Shown here one piece after another: positions 11,116-22,718 of a stretch of 37,401 nt of DNA (the first letter of the stretch is position 1; every line of letters starts with the position of its first letter). The position numbers were made by a program, and so were the translations under genes. The DNA lies in contig CAWUJK010000009.1 of the NCBI GenBank assembly GCA_963922865.1, forward strand, positions 1-37,401. The letters run 5' to 3'. A model generated the notes under the pieces. That model saw only the letters and a list, made by a program, of their open reading frames with translations. It had not been told where the DNA came from and did no database searches. The DNA is from CAWUJK01 sp963922865. GTDB lineage: Bacteria; Patescibacteriota; Gracilibacteria; BD1-5; UBA6164.

Positions 11116-11667
11116 ATGTTTATGTCTTCTAGTTTTTGACACTTATATTGACAAGATCTATTTTCTCATACGAATAATTTTTTAGACGATTTAATTTTAG
11201 ATAGTAATTGACCTTTTGGTAAAATTTCAGATTGAACAAAGCTTGAGGTAAGTCAAATATTGGAGCTTCCTTTTGCTCATGATTTATTTCCTTATAATAA
11301 ATATGATAATCAATATTCAAAAATAAATTTTTCTATAGAAAAGTTTGATAGGTGATGTTGATTTTTATTGGAAGTTCTAAATCCTTGAAAAATTTGTTGT
11401 AATAATTCGCTTTATTGAGACAGTTGAATTTTTCAAACACAAAAGTATTTTAAGTCTTGGGATGTAAAAATTAAATACCATTACTTATATATATGAGGAT
11501 GACATTTTGATATATATAGTTGAAAAACAATAAACTCAACAAAAATTATGAATTTGCCTTATATAGAAAATGAAGACTTAAGGTATTGATTGAGAAAAGC
11601 TATACTCAGAGAGTTTTACAGATTTTCCCACCAAAATTTGAATAAAAAAAATTTTCATTATAATTAA
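11116..11667 (+). CDS. Uncharacterised soluble protein
   Basis: 183 residues with many TGA glycines. There is no signal peptide and no membrane span. Aromatic, His- and Asn-rich sequence; scattered cysteines (GCGF, ICCNNS). The middle (LEVLNPGKICCNNSLYGDSG, YHYLYIGGGHFDIYSG) suggests beta structure and the end is basic (RKAILREFYRFSH). A second ATG at 11122 could be the start. It is followed directly by a terminator hairpin and uvrA. I do not recognise the family. Confidence 0.72.
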
Positions 11668-11694
11668 AACTTAAAATATTATTAAGTTTTTTTT
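11666..11694 (+). terminator. Terminator or attenuator hairpin abutting uvrA
   Basis: AAAACTTAA (11666-11674) pairs perfectly with TTAAGTTTT (11682-11690) around a 7-base loop and runs into a T tract that ends immediately before the uvrA ATG. It either ends the 11116 transcript or controls read-through into uvrA. Confidence 0.65.
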
Positions 11695-14580
11695 ATGTCA
11701 AAATTTTTGGAAGTATATTGAGCATCTACACATAACCTGAAAAATATAAATGTAAAAATTCCTAAGAATAAAATGACAGTTATAACCTGAGTTTCATGAT
11801 CAGGTAAATCTTCTCTTGCCTTTAATACAATATACTCTGTATGACAACAAAAATATTTAGAAAGTCTTAGTTCTTATGCTAGAATGTTTATAGGTTCTAT
11901 GAAAGAAGAGGCGCTAGTTTGAGAAATAAAATGATTATCTCCAACAATATCTATTGACCAAAAAACAGTTAACAAAAATCCTAGATCAACAGTTTGAACT
12001 ATAACAGAAATATATGATTATTATAAACTTTTGTTTTTAAATATTTGAGAAAGAAAATGTATAAAATGTAAAACAAAAATAAAAAAAGACTCTATACTAG
12101 ATGTTATAGATTATTTATGTAAACTTAAAGAAGGGCTAAAATTTACAATAAACTCTCCATTAAAAATATCTAAAATAGTAAAATCAAAAAACCAAAAAAA
12201 TTTAGACAAACTTATTTTTGAGGAAATAAAAAAAGAAGTTTTATCACTAGGATTTATAAGATTTTCTATACAAGACAATCTTTTTACAGTAAATGATAGC
12301 TTTAAAAAAGAATTTCAAAAACTAAGACTAGAAAATGTAGAAATAATAATAGACAGACTCGTAATAAAAGATTATTATAAAATAGATTCACCAGATACAA
12401 AAAGATTAAAAGATTCACTTAATCTTTGATTTAACACATGAGAATGACATATTTTATTAAATATAATATGACAAAATAAAAAATTTTTTTCCAACATTTT
12501 TATTTGTTCAAATTGTAATCATATTCCCAAAGAACTTACCCTATCAAGTTTTAGTTTTAATAGTCATTCTTGAGCGTGTACTGATTGTCATTGATTAGGT
12601 GTAAAAAAAGTATTTTTAGAAGAAAATATAATAAATAAAAATCATACACTTTTAGAATGAGCAATAATAGCACCATGATTTTGAGGAAATTATTTTTTTA
12701 ATTTACTTGAAAAAGTTTCAAAGACTAATACTTTAGATTTAAATAAGAATTGGTCACTATTAACAAAAGCAGAAAAAAATTTAGTTTTGTATTGAACGTG
12801 AAAAAAAACTTATGAGGTATCATTTAAAAATGAATATTGACAAAATAATAAATACAATTCGAGATTTGAATGAGTTATTAATACACTCCAAAGAAGATAT
12901 TTTGAATGATGAGCTGAGAAATGACATTATGATGATTTTATTGTAGATATGATTTGTCCACTATGTAGTTGACATAGACTAAAACAAGAAAGCCTTTCTA
13001 GTACTATAAATTGATTTAATATATGACAACTGTCTGATTTGCCAGTAGACAAATCTATAGAATTTTTGTCTAAATTAGAACTAACTAAATCTCAAGAAAA
13101 AATAACAAAAAAAGTTTTAAAAAATGCTTTAGATAGGTTAGGTTTTTTATCTTGAGTATGACTAAACTACATGACAATATCTAGAAAGTCTTGAACATTG
13201 TCTGGTTGAGAAGCTCAAAGGATTAGATTAGCAACACAAATATGAACTCAGCTTGAAGGTATAATATATGTTCTTGACGAGCCTAGTATTTGACTTCACC
13301 CTAGAGATAATGATATGCTTATAAATAATCTAAAAAAACTAAGAGATATATGAAATACCCTTATAATAGTAGAACATGATGAAGATATAATGAGAGAATC
13401 TGATCATATAATAGATATATGACCATGAGCATGAATATCTGGTTGAAATATAGTAGCTCAATGAAGCTTAAATGAAATAATTAAAAATAAAAACTCCATC
13501 ACATGACCTTATTTAAACTGATCTAGAAAGTCCATTATAGAAAGATGATTTAGACCTAAGTATCCTGAACTATTTAAAGAAAACAAAGTTTTACAAATCT
13601 TATGAGCAAAACAAAATAATTTGAAAAATATAGATGTCACGATACCACTCTCAAACCTAACAGTTGTTACATGAGTTTCAGGCTCTTGAAAATCATCACT
13701 TGTGAATGATATTTTATCTAGCTATCTTGCAAATACTCTTAACAGAGCAAAAAGAAATGTTTGACAAGTAGACAAAATCACATGAACACATAACCTTGAT
13801 AAAGTTGTTATAATAGATCAATCTCCTATATGAAAAACCCCTAGATCTAATCCTGCAACCTATACAGGTGTTTTTACTCCAATAAGAGAGGTATTCTCTT
13901 TGGTTGAAGAATCTCAAATCAGATGATACACACCATGACAATTTTCTTTTAACACAAAAGCATGAAGATGTGAAGTTTGTGATGGAGAAGGAGTAAAAAA
14001 AGTTGAAATGCATTTTCTCCCACCAGTTTATGTTGAGTGTGAGTGATGTTTTTGATCTAGATATAAAAGAGATACGCTACAAATAAAATATAAATGAAAA
14101 ACTATATCAGATATCTTAGATATGACAGCTTTAGAGGCTAAAGATTTTTTTTCTAACCATCCTAAGATAGTCAAAACATTAAAAACAATAATAGATGTTT
14201 GATTATGATATATAAAACTCTGACAAAGCTCAACAACACTTTCTTGATGAGAGTCACAAAGAATAAAGTTGTCCACAGAATTGTCTAAAAAGTCCACATG
14301 AAAAACCTTTTACATACTCGATGAACCAACTACAGGTCTTCATTTTCAAGATGTAGACAGATTATTGACAATACTTCACTCTTTAGTAGACAAATGAAAT
14401 TCTGTTCTTGTTATAGAACACAATATGGATGTAATAATAAATTCAGATTATATAATAGATATATGAATCCAATGATGAGATAAATGATGAATGTTAGTTT
14501 GATGCTGAGATATAAATGATATTATAAAAATAAAAGAATCCTATACTGGACAAGCTATAAAAAAATACTTACAAAAATAA
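11695..14580 (+). CDS. uvrA: Excinuclease ABC subunit A
   Basis: 961 residues, close to the usual 940-960. Two ABC ATPase modules are present: Walker A GVSGSGKSS at about 32-40 and again at about 661-669; signatures LSGGEAQRIRL (about 502) and LSGGESQRIKL (about 850); Walker B in IIYVLDEPSIGLHPRD and FYILDEPTTGLHFQD. Zinc-finger cysteine pairs appear as CIKCK, CSNC..CTDC, CPLC and CEVC..CEGC. UvrA is the damage-recognition ATPase of nucleotide excision repair and hands lesions to UvrB. Mfd, which recruits it at stalled polymerases, is encoded about 20 kb away. Many P-loop glycines are TGA. Its start directly follows a hairpin, so transcription probably depends on read-through. Confidence 0.98.
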
Positions 14581-14611
14581 TTTAAAACTCACTAAATTTA
14601 GAATTTGTAAA

Positions 14612-15496
14612 ATGAAAATCTTAGAAAAAAATAAAGAAATAACCCGATTATCCAATTTTGAAACAAAAGCTTTTTGTGAGTATTATTTTGAAATAAATAG
14701 TGAAAGAGATTTGAAAAATTTATTTGAAATAATCAACTTTTCAAAAAAAAATAAATTAAAAATATTGTTTGTTTGAGCATGAACTAATATGCTTTTTGCT
14801 TTTGACAAATATAATTGAATTATTATAAAAAATAATTTACTTTGATGGAAATATAGCTCAAGAACAAAAATATTAGAGTCATACTCAAATGAACTAATAT
14901 CAGATATAGCTTTAGAGCTAGAAAAAACATATAAACAAAAACTATGGCATAGATTTATATGACTACCATGAAGTATAGGTTGAGCTATATATTGAAACGC
15001 TTGATGTTTTTGACTTGAAACAGAGAATAATTTTTTAGATGCCACTGTTTTTGATTTGAAAAATTGAGAAATATCTAATATATCTAAAAACCAAATGGGA
15101 TTTTCTTATAGAAATTCTATACTAAAAGAAAAAAATAATACATACTTCCTAATAAAAGCTAAATTTGATTTATCTAAAAAAATAGAAAAATATTACTCAG
15201 AGGTAGATAATATTTATTTTAGAGAAAATAAGCAACCAAAATGAAAAAACTGTTGAAGTTTTTTTAAAAACCCAAGCAAAGAACTTTCAGCATGATACTT
15301 AATAGAACAAGTATGACTTAGGTGATTTAAATTATGATGAGCAATATTTTCAGAAAAACATGCAAATTTTTTAATGAATAATGGCAATGCGGATTATAGA
15401 GATTTAATAAAATTGATAAATCTAGCTAAGAAAAAAATTAAGACCAAATTTTGAATAGATTTAGTAAATGAAGTTAGAATTATTAAAAACTTATAA
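14612..15496 (+). CDS. murB: UDP-N-acetylenolpyruvoylglucosamine reductase
   Basis: 294 residues, typical of MurB. FAD-binding motifs are FVGAGTNMLFAFDKYNG (about 53-69) and GLPGSIGGAIYGNAGCFG (about 125). The catalytic serine lies in GKNCGSFFKNP, followed by AGYLIEQVGLRG and GGAIFSEKHANFLMNNGNA, and the C-terminal EVRII supplies the conserved Glu. The enzyme makes UDP-MurNAc with NADPH, the second committed step of peptidoglycan synthesis, so the cell makes a wall. Gap of 31 bases from uvrA, 7 bases to the next gene. Most glycines are TGA. Confidence 0.95.
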
Positions 15497-15503
15497 TAAA
15501 ATT

Positions 15504-16226
15504 ATGTTAGAAAAAATGAAATTGCAAAAATATATGTCACAAGCTTGAATATGCTCTAGAAGGAAAGCAGAAGAATATATAAAAAAAGGTTTAGTAAAAG
15601 TAAACTCTAATATAGCACATATTGGACAAATAATAGACAACAAAGTAGACAAAATAGAAATCTTAAATAAAGTAATAGAAGATCAAAAGAAATTTGTCTA
15701 CTATAAAATGAATAAACCAAGATGAATAGAGACTACATGTGCACAAAAATGATGAAAATCTATTATAGACATAGTAGACATAAAACAAAGAGTTTTTCCT
15801 GTATGAAGATTAGACAAAGAAACAACATGACTTATACTGCTGACAAATGATTGAAGAATTACAAACTATCTTATACACCCTAAGTATGAGCATTCTAAAG
15901 AATATATTGTTGAGACATTTTGATCTATAAACGAACAAGCATTAGATAAAATGAGAAAATGACTTTATATATTAGATAATTATATGACAAAACCAGTTGA
16001 AATTAATAGAATATCTTCTTGAAAATTTAGTATAATATTAAAAGAATGAAAAAATAGACAAATAAGAAGAATGGTTGAAAAAGTATGATCTAGAGTGAAA
16101 AAATTAAAAAGAATTAGAATTGAAAATATAAATTTATGAAAACTTGATTATTGACAATATAAACACTTATCTAAAAATGAAATTAGTAAATTGTTTTCTA
16201 TACTAAATTTAGAAAAACATTTTTAA
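15504..16226 (+). CDS. RsuA/RluB-family pseudouridine synthase
   Basis: 240 residues. The N-terminal S4 RNA-binding domain (MKLQKYMSQAGICSRRKAEE, then YIKKGLVKVN) is followed by the catalytic core with the Asp nucleophile in VGRLDKETTGLILLTNDG, then HPKYEHSKEYIVE and EGKNRQIRRMVEKVG. The order and spacing are those of RsuA, RluB, RluE and RluF, which isomerise a uridine in 16S or 23S rRNA. Length and S4 start fit RluB best, but the target site cannot be read from sequence alone. ATG 15504 starts seven bases after murB; ATG 15516 is an alternative. Confidence 0.93.
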
Positions 16227-16228
16227 TT

Positions 16229-16855
16229 CTACCTTATTATATCTTTTAAACTATCAAAGCTATCTTTCATTTGTCTAAAATTATAAGAAATATTTAATCT
16301 TATATCTTCTTTTGATTTCCACTTTTTATTAGTGATAGAATCTAACTCCTCCAATTTTTGTTTTATACTAATAAGAACTCATATTATTTTTTTGTCTTTT
16401 TTGTTAAACTTATCTTTTTCAATTAATTTTTTTGCAATCAATATAAGAATATTATCAATTTTTTTAATTCTAGGTTTTATTTTTTCATAATATAAGATAG
16501 AGTATTTTTTAGCCTCTATTTTTTTTTGTTCTATTTTCTGTTTTAGTTGTTTTTTAATTAATTCATTATTTTCTTTTAGTTGTTCTATGAGTTTTTGTGT
16601 ATAGTTTTTATACTTTCAGCTTTTTTCTGTTTCAGTAAGTATTCTTTTAATTTCTCTTAATTTTCTTATTCTAGACTTTATTTCATTGTCATCTTGCAAA
16701 CTATATTTTTTCACTATCTTTTTTATATCACTTATTTTTGAATCAACATATTTTATTAAATAAGAAACTCTTTTTCAGTCATAGTTAGAGTATACTAAAC
16801 CTATGTTTGGTATAATTAATGCTAGTATTAAAATAAATGTGAGTATGTTTCTCAT
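16229..16855 (-). CDS. Small exported coiled-coil protein
   Basis: 208 residues. The N-terminus MRNILTFILILALIIPNIGL is a signal peptide, possibly cleaved after a site near residue 24. The rest is almost entirely charged helix (KYVDSKISDIKKIVKKY, KKQLKQKIEQKKIEAKK) with a strong coiled-coil pattern. It converges on the pseudouridine synthase gene with only two bases between the stop codons and no hairpin there. Similar small signal-peptide-plus-coiled-coil proteins are common in CPR genomes, but I cannot assign a function. Confidence 0.75.
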
Positions 16856-16995
16856 TTGTGTAGTTTAGTTTTATTCTAGCATATTATAATTGAAATCATA
16901 TTAATTTCAATTAAATTTTATCAAATGTTTTGTGTTTTTGTTTAAGGATTATATTTATTTAGAAAGAAACTATATTAATTGTAAAGCTTCTTTTT

Positions 16996-17024
16996 TTGTT
17001 TTTTGTTTTTTTTAGTGATATAAT
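16996..17024 (+). promoter_or_regulatory. Promoter of the pilus-assembly operon
   Basis: TTGTTT (16996-17001), exactly 17 bases, then perfect TATAAT (17019-17024), 34 bases before ATG 17059. One of the best promoter matches in the window. Confidence 0.6.
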
Positions 17025-17058
17025 TTTATTGTAAACTATTTTTTTAATTTTAAGAAAT

Positions 17059-17898
17059 ATGTCAGAAATAGAAAAAAACGAAAAATTAAATACAGGTAAT
17101 ATTTTTGATGAGTTTGAAGTTGATGAGAAAACAAAAAAAGATATCTCTAAACTAGAGCTCTGATCAAAAAAAGATTTATTTTACTACATCATAAAAATAT
17201 GAATTGTTTTTAAAATATTAAACTTTATGTTATTTTTTGTGGTATTTTCATTATTTTCCTATATTTTTATACAAAAATCAACATCTGATTTCCTAGAAGA
17301 TAAACAATATTTATGACCATTTTGCTCTATATTAAATTGAGATGTTGTATCTTGAGATAGTTGTTCATCTTTAGCTGTATCTATAAAAAATTTAGAGAAA
17401 AAAACCCATGAACTACAAAGTACATATCTAAAAAGCATAATATCAATATTGCAAAAAACCTATGAAATAAATAATGTAAAAAATTCAAAAGAATCTATTT
17501 TTATAATTTATAAAAATACAAATAAAAGCGATCCATATGAAATGATAAATGAATTTGATAAAATAAAAAATGAATTTACATCTATAGATAAAAAGAAAAT
17601 CCAATGTGATAAAATAAAAATAAAATCTAATATATTTGAAGCAAAATGTAGCGCTTTTTCAACACTTTGGTATGATAATATACCATGACCAAATTGAGAC
17701 AAAGTTAATACTATACAATGAACCTCTATAAGCTTAGCGGGTAGTTTTGTAAACTTCATTTCTAAAAAAAGCAATATTAGATTATTAGAAAAACAAAAAA
17801 CATTTAGTAGTAGCCCATATTTTGGAGAATGAAACTATACATATAAAACAGATTTTAAAATAAAGTTTGAATACGGTAGTAATGATTTATCTTTATAA
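17059..17898 (+). CDS. Uncharacterised single-span membrane protein of pilus operon
   Basis: 279 residues. A charged cytoplasmic N-terminus (1-48), one membrane span (about 50-75, rich in F, L and V) and an extracytoplasmic part with cysteines (PFCSILNGD, GDSCSS, CDKIKIKS, CSAF), a coiled stretch (IKNLEKKTHELQS) and a beta-rich end. This inner-membrane topology is that of PilN/PilO/GspL-like alignment proteins, and the gene stands first in an operon that continues with PilB and PilC. I see no sequence motif that proves homology. The cysteines could form disulfides outside. Confidence 0.72.
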
Positions 17899-17909
17899 TT
17901 AAAAATATA

Positions 17910-19295
17910 ATGAACAATAGAGAAAAAAAACCTATAATTATTTGATTTATACTAGCTTTGCTAATATTTACTTCTTTTTCTTTAATATTAGTTAACTATA
18001 TATATCCTAACATTATGGATATAGAATCTCAAAAGGTTAAACTAAAAAAGAAAAATGATAAATATAATCAACTTGATTTAAAATGATTTGATTTTAAAGA
18101 TTTTAAAGAATTAAATAATTTTTATAGTTCTAAAAAATCAGGTGAAAGTGAACATGCAAATCAAGAATTATATGATTCTCTAAATGAAGAGTTTTATAAA
18201 AAAATTTATAAAACCATAAATGAATCATCATATAATAATTCTATATATAATTGAAGTTATTCAGATTTTCAAAATACTCAAGAATCATTCGTAAAATATT
18301 TACAAGAATCTGATAATAGACTCACCCAAGTTAAAAATTCAAAAAAATTTAGTGATAGAAAATGAAACCTATCTTTAGTTTTGCCAAAATACTCAATTTA
18401 TGTTGATTTAGATTCTAAAGACTCCCTTACAGACCTTGGTTTTATAAACTATATTGAAACACTTTTAAAAAAATTTAATCTAAGAACCAAAAGCTCTATT
18501 TGAATAAAAAGTATAATAATAGCAAAAAATGAAATAGTTAATGATAAAGATAACATATTTTATATACCATTAGACCTAGAAATAACTTGAAATAAAATTT
18601 GAATAATAGATTTTTTGAAATATATAAAAAGATCTTGATCTATAGAATTTAGAGAAAATGACTTTGATTTTAAAAATGAAGATTGAAAAATATCTCAGCT
18701 ATCTGAAATAGAAAGTTTTGAAATCAACAAATATATAGATTCTTCTTTGCAAAAAAGAGCTCCTAATCAACATTCTCTAAAAAACTTTTTGCTAAAAACA
18801 GGACAGCAAAATGATATAATATCTGCAAACGTAAAATTAAGATTTTATATTAGTGGATTGAGTTCTGAGAAAATCATAGCTGAGATAAATAGCATCATCT
18901 GAAGCAATATAACAAAAACTAGAGAAGATAAATATTGAAATTTAGAAAAAGATGAAAAAACCTGAGAATATAAAAAAGAACTGATACACTATAATCATAG
19001 TAACATATTAAAAATAGTTAAGAAACTAAAGTCAGCTCCCCAAGTTCTAAAAAGTGCTTATTATAGGAAAAAAGTAGACAATATGTTTTTATATTTAAAT
19101 AACAAAGATTTAAGAAAAGATATGGCTTCTATAAAAAAGCAAATGAAAAAACTAGATAATCTTAATAATGTATACTTAACATCACTTAAGTACAAAGATA
19201 TATTTTCTAAAATAGATAAAGATGTCTATTCTATAGTTAATTCTTTATGAATAAACAAAGAAAAATTTTACCCTAAAAACTATATTTTTAAATAA
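17910..19295 (+). CDS. Uncharacterised membrane-anchored protein, possible PilO-like partner
   Basis: 461 residues, starting 11 bases after the preceding stop. There is a short cytoplasmic tail, one membrane span (about 12-34) and a large outer domain. The outer domain is Lys/Asn-rich with alternating helix and strand (LSLVLPKYSIYVDLDS, IFYIPLDLEITGNKI). PilO-like proteins share this layout but are about 200 residues; this one is more than twice as long. Position between a similar single-span protein and the PilB gene supports a role in pilus assembly. Family not recognised from sequence. Confidence 0.74.
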
Positions 19296-19320
19296 TATTT
19301 ATATAATTAAATTGTAAAAA

Positions 19321-20580
19321 GTGAACTACACAGAAGTTATAAATAAACTCAAAGAACTCGTATATTCGTGAGATGATGTGCAAAAAGTATGTGACTATAT
19401 AATACTTTGAGCAGTTCTTGATTGAGCATCTGATATACATATTGAGCCTCTTACTTCTTATGTAAGACTTAGATATAGAGTTGATTGAGAACTAAAAGAA
19501 ATATTAGAATATCAGTCTTTTTTACATCAATGAATAACGGCTAGATTTAAAATTTTATCTGACCTAAAAATTGATGAATCTAGAAAACCACAAGATGGTA
19601 GAATATCAAAAACAATAGGAAAAAAATCCCTTGACCTTAGAGTTTCTACACTGCCAACAGTACATTGAGAAAAAATTGTAATGAGAATTGTAGACAAGTC
19701 TAAAGAAATACCTCAATTTGAACAACTTTGAATAACATGACAAAACTGAGATCTAATAAAAAAAGCAATATCTCTACCAAATTGAATAATTCTTACTTCC
19801 TGACCTACAGGTTCTTGAAAATCAACCACACTATATTCTGGTTTAGTTATGCTTAATAGACCAAATATTAACATAATGACATTAGAAGACCCTGTTGAAA
19901 ATCAAGTTGACTGAGTAAGCCAATCACAAGTTAAACCAGACATATGATATACATTTGCTTACTGACTAAGAACAGCACTTAGGCAAGACCCAGATATTAT
20001 AATGGTTTGAGAAATGAGAGATAAAGAGACCGTTGATATTGCAATAGAAGCATCATTGACATGACATTTAGTGCTGTCTACAATACATACAAATTCTGCC
20101 GCTGAAACTATAACAAGAGTAATAAATATGTGAGTAAAACCATTCTTGATACCTGCTTCATTTAATATAATTATAGCACAAAGGCTTGTAAAAAAACTAT
20201 GTTCTTGTAAAAAAGCTCTTAGCCCAAAGGAATTATGACCTGAAATGTTACAAAATATAAAATCAGCCATATCTAAAACATCAAAAAAAGAATTAGGCTT
20301 AAGAGTTTGAGACGCGCTTAAAAACCCTATATTCTACAAAGCTACATGATGTGAAAAATGTGATAAATCTTGATATAAATGAAGAGTATGATTATATGAA
20401 GTATTGGAAATTAGCCCTTGAGTAAAACAAATGATACTAGATTGAAGTTCAGCTTTTAACATAAATAGGCAAGCAATAAAAGACGGAATGATAAGTTTAG
20501 AGCAAGATTGAGTTATGAAAGCATTAAACTGAGATACTAGTTTAGAAGAAGTATATAGAGTTGTTAAAGCTTGAGAATAA
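19321..20580 (+). CDS. pilB: Type IV pilus / type II secretion assembly ATPase (PilB/GspE)
   Basis: 419 residues from GTG 19321; the codon before the preceding AAA is TAA, which fixes the start region. Motifs in order: GASDIHIEP, Walker A LTSGPTGSGKSTT (about 157-169), Asp box NIMTLEDPVE, Walker B QDPDIIMVGEMRD (about 222), His box GHLVLSTIHTNSAAET, and a zinc-binding set (CSCKK ... GCEKCDKSGYKGRVGLYE). The tetracysteine set separates PilB/GspE from the retraction ATPase PilT. The usual long N-terminal domain of PilB (E. coli and Pseudomonas type) is missing, giving a minimal enzyme. It hydrolyses ATP at the membrane to drive pilin extraction. The next gene is pilC. Confidence 0.95.
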
Positions 20581-20599
20581 TATTAAATAAAAATTAATT

Positions 20600-21694
20600 A
20601 TGGACAAAAATATAACATTAATGGAGAAGATAAATAGCTATCTTATCTCAATGCAAAAACTAAAAATAAAAGATAAGCTTATTTTTTATAGACTTTTGTC
20701 TACAATGTCTAATGCCTGAGTTGGATTAGTTAAGTCTGTTACTATATTAGAAAAACAAGAAAAAAACTTAGTTTTGAAAAAAATGTTATGAGACTTTGTT
20801 TTTAATTTAAAATCTTGAAAAAAACTATCAAACTGTCTTGAATTATACCCATCCTCTTTTTGAGAAGCTGAAATTTGAATAGTTAAGTCTTGAGAAAAAA
20901 CCTGAAGACTAAATTCTGTTTTGGTTGATCTAGCTGACCAAATAGAGAAAGTTTCTAAAGTTAGTTGAAAACTTAAAGGAGCACTTATGTATCCTGCTTT
21001 TATTTTGCTAGTTGTTTTTGGAGTTATATTTATAATGATGACCCAAGTAGTGCCTAAACTTTTAGAAATATTTGAAGATAAATCAGCTTTACCTGAGTCT
21101 ACTAAGATACTTATAGCAATATCTGATTTTATGATTTGATATTGGTACCTTATAATTATATTTTTTGTTTGACTATTTTTTGGTACATCAATTTGGAAAC
21201 AAACACCTTCTTGAAAATATTTGTTTGACAAATTTCTTTTTGGTGTTCCGATATTTTGAGAAATATTAAAAAAGATAATACTATCTAAATTCTCAAGAGT
21301 GTTTGCTAACCTTATTTGAAGTTGAGTATCTATGGTAGAATCACTTAAAATAAGTTCAGAAGTAGTTTGAAATGAAGTATATAGACAAAAAATACTTCTT
21401 TTAGCACAAGATGTAAAATCAGGTATAAGAATGAATGAATCATTGGAGTGAAGTAATTTATTTCCAGATATGATGGTTCAAATGATACAAGTTTGAGAAG
21501 AAACAGCAAATCTTGATAATACAATAATAAAAGTAGCAGATTTCTATGATGAGCAAGTTGATAACACCATATCAGTTTTAAATAAACTTTTAGAACCATT
21601 TATAATAGTGTTTTTGGCAGTTACTGTATGATTTATTGCAATGGCTATAATGCAACCAATAATGAACCTTGCAGACACAGTAGCATCAAAATAG
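20600..21694 (+). CDS. pilC: Type IV pilus / type II secretion platform protein (PilC/GspF)
   Basis: 364 residues, 19 bases after pilB. It shows two GspF domains. The first has KLIFYRLLSTMSNAGVGLVK and EAEIGIVKSGEKTGRLNSVL followed by two membrane segments (MYPAFILLVVFGVIFIMM and YLIIIFFVGLFFGTS). The second has FSRVFANLIGSGVSMVESLK, MMVQMIQVGEETANLDN and a final span (LLEPFIIVFLAVTVGF). The duplicated V..GE.TG/A..L motif is diagnostic. The protein is the inner-membrane platform on which PilB acts. Its N-terminus lacks the extra small domain seen in many PilC proteins. Confidence 0.95.
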
Positions 21695-21696
21695 TT

Positions 21697-21804
21697 ATGT
21701 GAAGAAAAGGTGAAGAAAAATGATTTGAATATAGATTAAAAACTAGTAGACTAATGCTGGTTTTTATTTTATTACAATTTGTTAATGCAAGATTTTTTAA
21801 TTAA
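21697..21804 (+). CDS. Doubtful 35-residue ORF between pilC and methyltransferase
   Basis: In code 25, ATG 21697 gives a 35-residue peptide with a basic start (RKGEEKGFEYRLKTSR) and a short hydrophobic end (LMLVFILLQFVNA), ending in TAA 20 bases inside the next gene. It could be a small membrane peptide or simply a leader. No support beyond openness and position two bases after the pilC stop. Confidence 0.22.
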
Positions 21805-22648
21805 ATTTATATTAAAAATAAATGAAAAATATTTTTTTAAGAAAAAACACCCCTTCAATGAAAAAAAAGACTGAGTTTTAAATTTGAATTATTCTGACTT
21901 TGAATACAATCATACTGCTAAGCTACTTGACATGTATTGAAAATTGGTTAGTTTAGATAAACTAAAAAATAAAAAAATACTTGAAATAGGCTGTTGAGCC
22001 TGATGAAAATCAGTTTATATAGCAGAAAAATATTTATCTAAAGTTACTTGAATTGATATAAATAATGATTTTTTGGATCAAGCTAATAAGTTTGCATTAG
22101 AAAAAAAAATTTCAAGCCAAGTAAGTTTTTACTATAAAAGCGCTATCAATACTTGATTTAAAGATGATGAATTTGATATTATTTTGATGTCAGATGTTAT
22201 TGAACATATAAAGCAAACAGATGCTTTGTTTGTTGAAGTTTTTAGAGTTTTAAAAAAATGATGACTAATTCTTTTTGATTTTGCTCCGTATTATCATTAT
22301 TTTTGACATCATTTATGGGATAGAATTCAAATACCCTGGTTGCATTTATTTTTTACAGATAAATTTTTAATAAAACTATATAAAACTTCAGTTAGAAACT
22401 TGAAAGACTGAGAAAAAAGGATAAAATTAAGAATTTGAAAAAACTCTAAAAACAAAGAAGTATTTGATTACTTAAACAAAATAAGTAGAAAAAAATTTGA
22501 GAAAACTATTCAAAAACTCTTTCCTAAAAACAATATAAGTGAATATAAAATAAATTATTATAACTTAAAAGATATAAGTTTTTTTTCTAAAATACCATTT
22601 CTTAGAGAAATTTTCATTAGGCATATAATTTGATATATAAAGAAATAA
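21785..22648 (+). CDS. Class I SAM-dependent methyltransferase
   Basis: 287 residues. SAM-binding motif I is KKILEIGCGAGGKSVYIAEK (about 60-80), motif II VTGIDINNDFLDQANK, and the later motifs are FDIILMSDVIEHIKQTD and LKKGGLILFDFAPYYHYFGHH. This is the UbiE/BioC-type fold (Methyltransf_11). The C-terminal third is basic (KNLKDGEKRIKLRIG) with a hydrophobic patch after DRIQIPWLHLFF and may sit at the membrane. The substrate cannot be deduced. It is the last gene of the pilus operon, so modification of lipids, glycans or pilus components is possible. Confidence 0.85.
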
Positions 22649-22684
22649 TTGTGTGAAGATTGCGTGAAAATTGCTTCTTGCTAT

Positions 22685-22712
22685 TTGATTTTAAAAAATA
22701 TTGTGATATTAT
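22685..22712 (+). promoter_or_regulatory. Promoter for the structured RNA candidate
   Basis: TTGATT (22685-22690), 16 bases, TATTAT (22707-22712). Transcription would start near 22719, just before the hairpin cluster. Confidence 0.5.
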
Positions 22713-22718
22713 ATGCAT

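Noticed and set aside
16227..16228. Possible frameshift or fusion between the pseudouridine synthase and the coiled-coil gene
   Set aside because: They are on opposite strands and merely end two bases apart; both have proper stop codons.
20686..21231. Open frame of about 180 codons on the minus strand
   Set aside because: It lies entirely within pilC, which has clear family motifs on the plus strand; it is a shadow caused by the low stop frequency opposite this gene.
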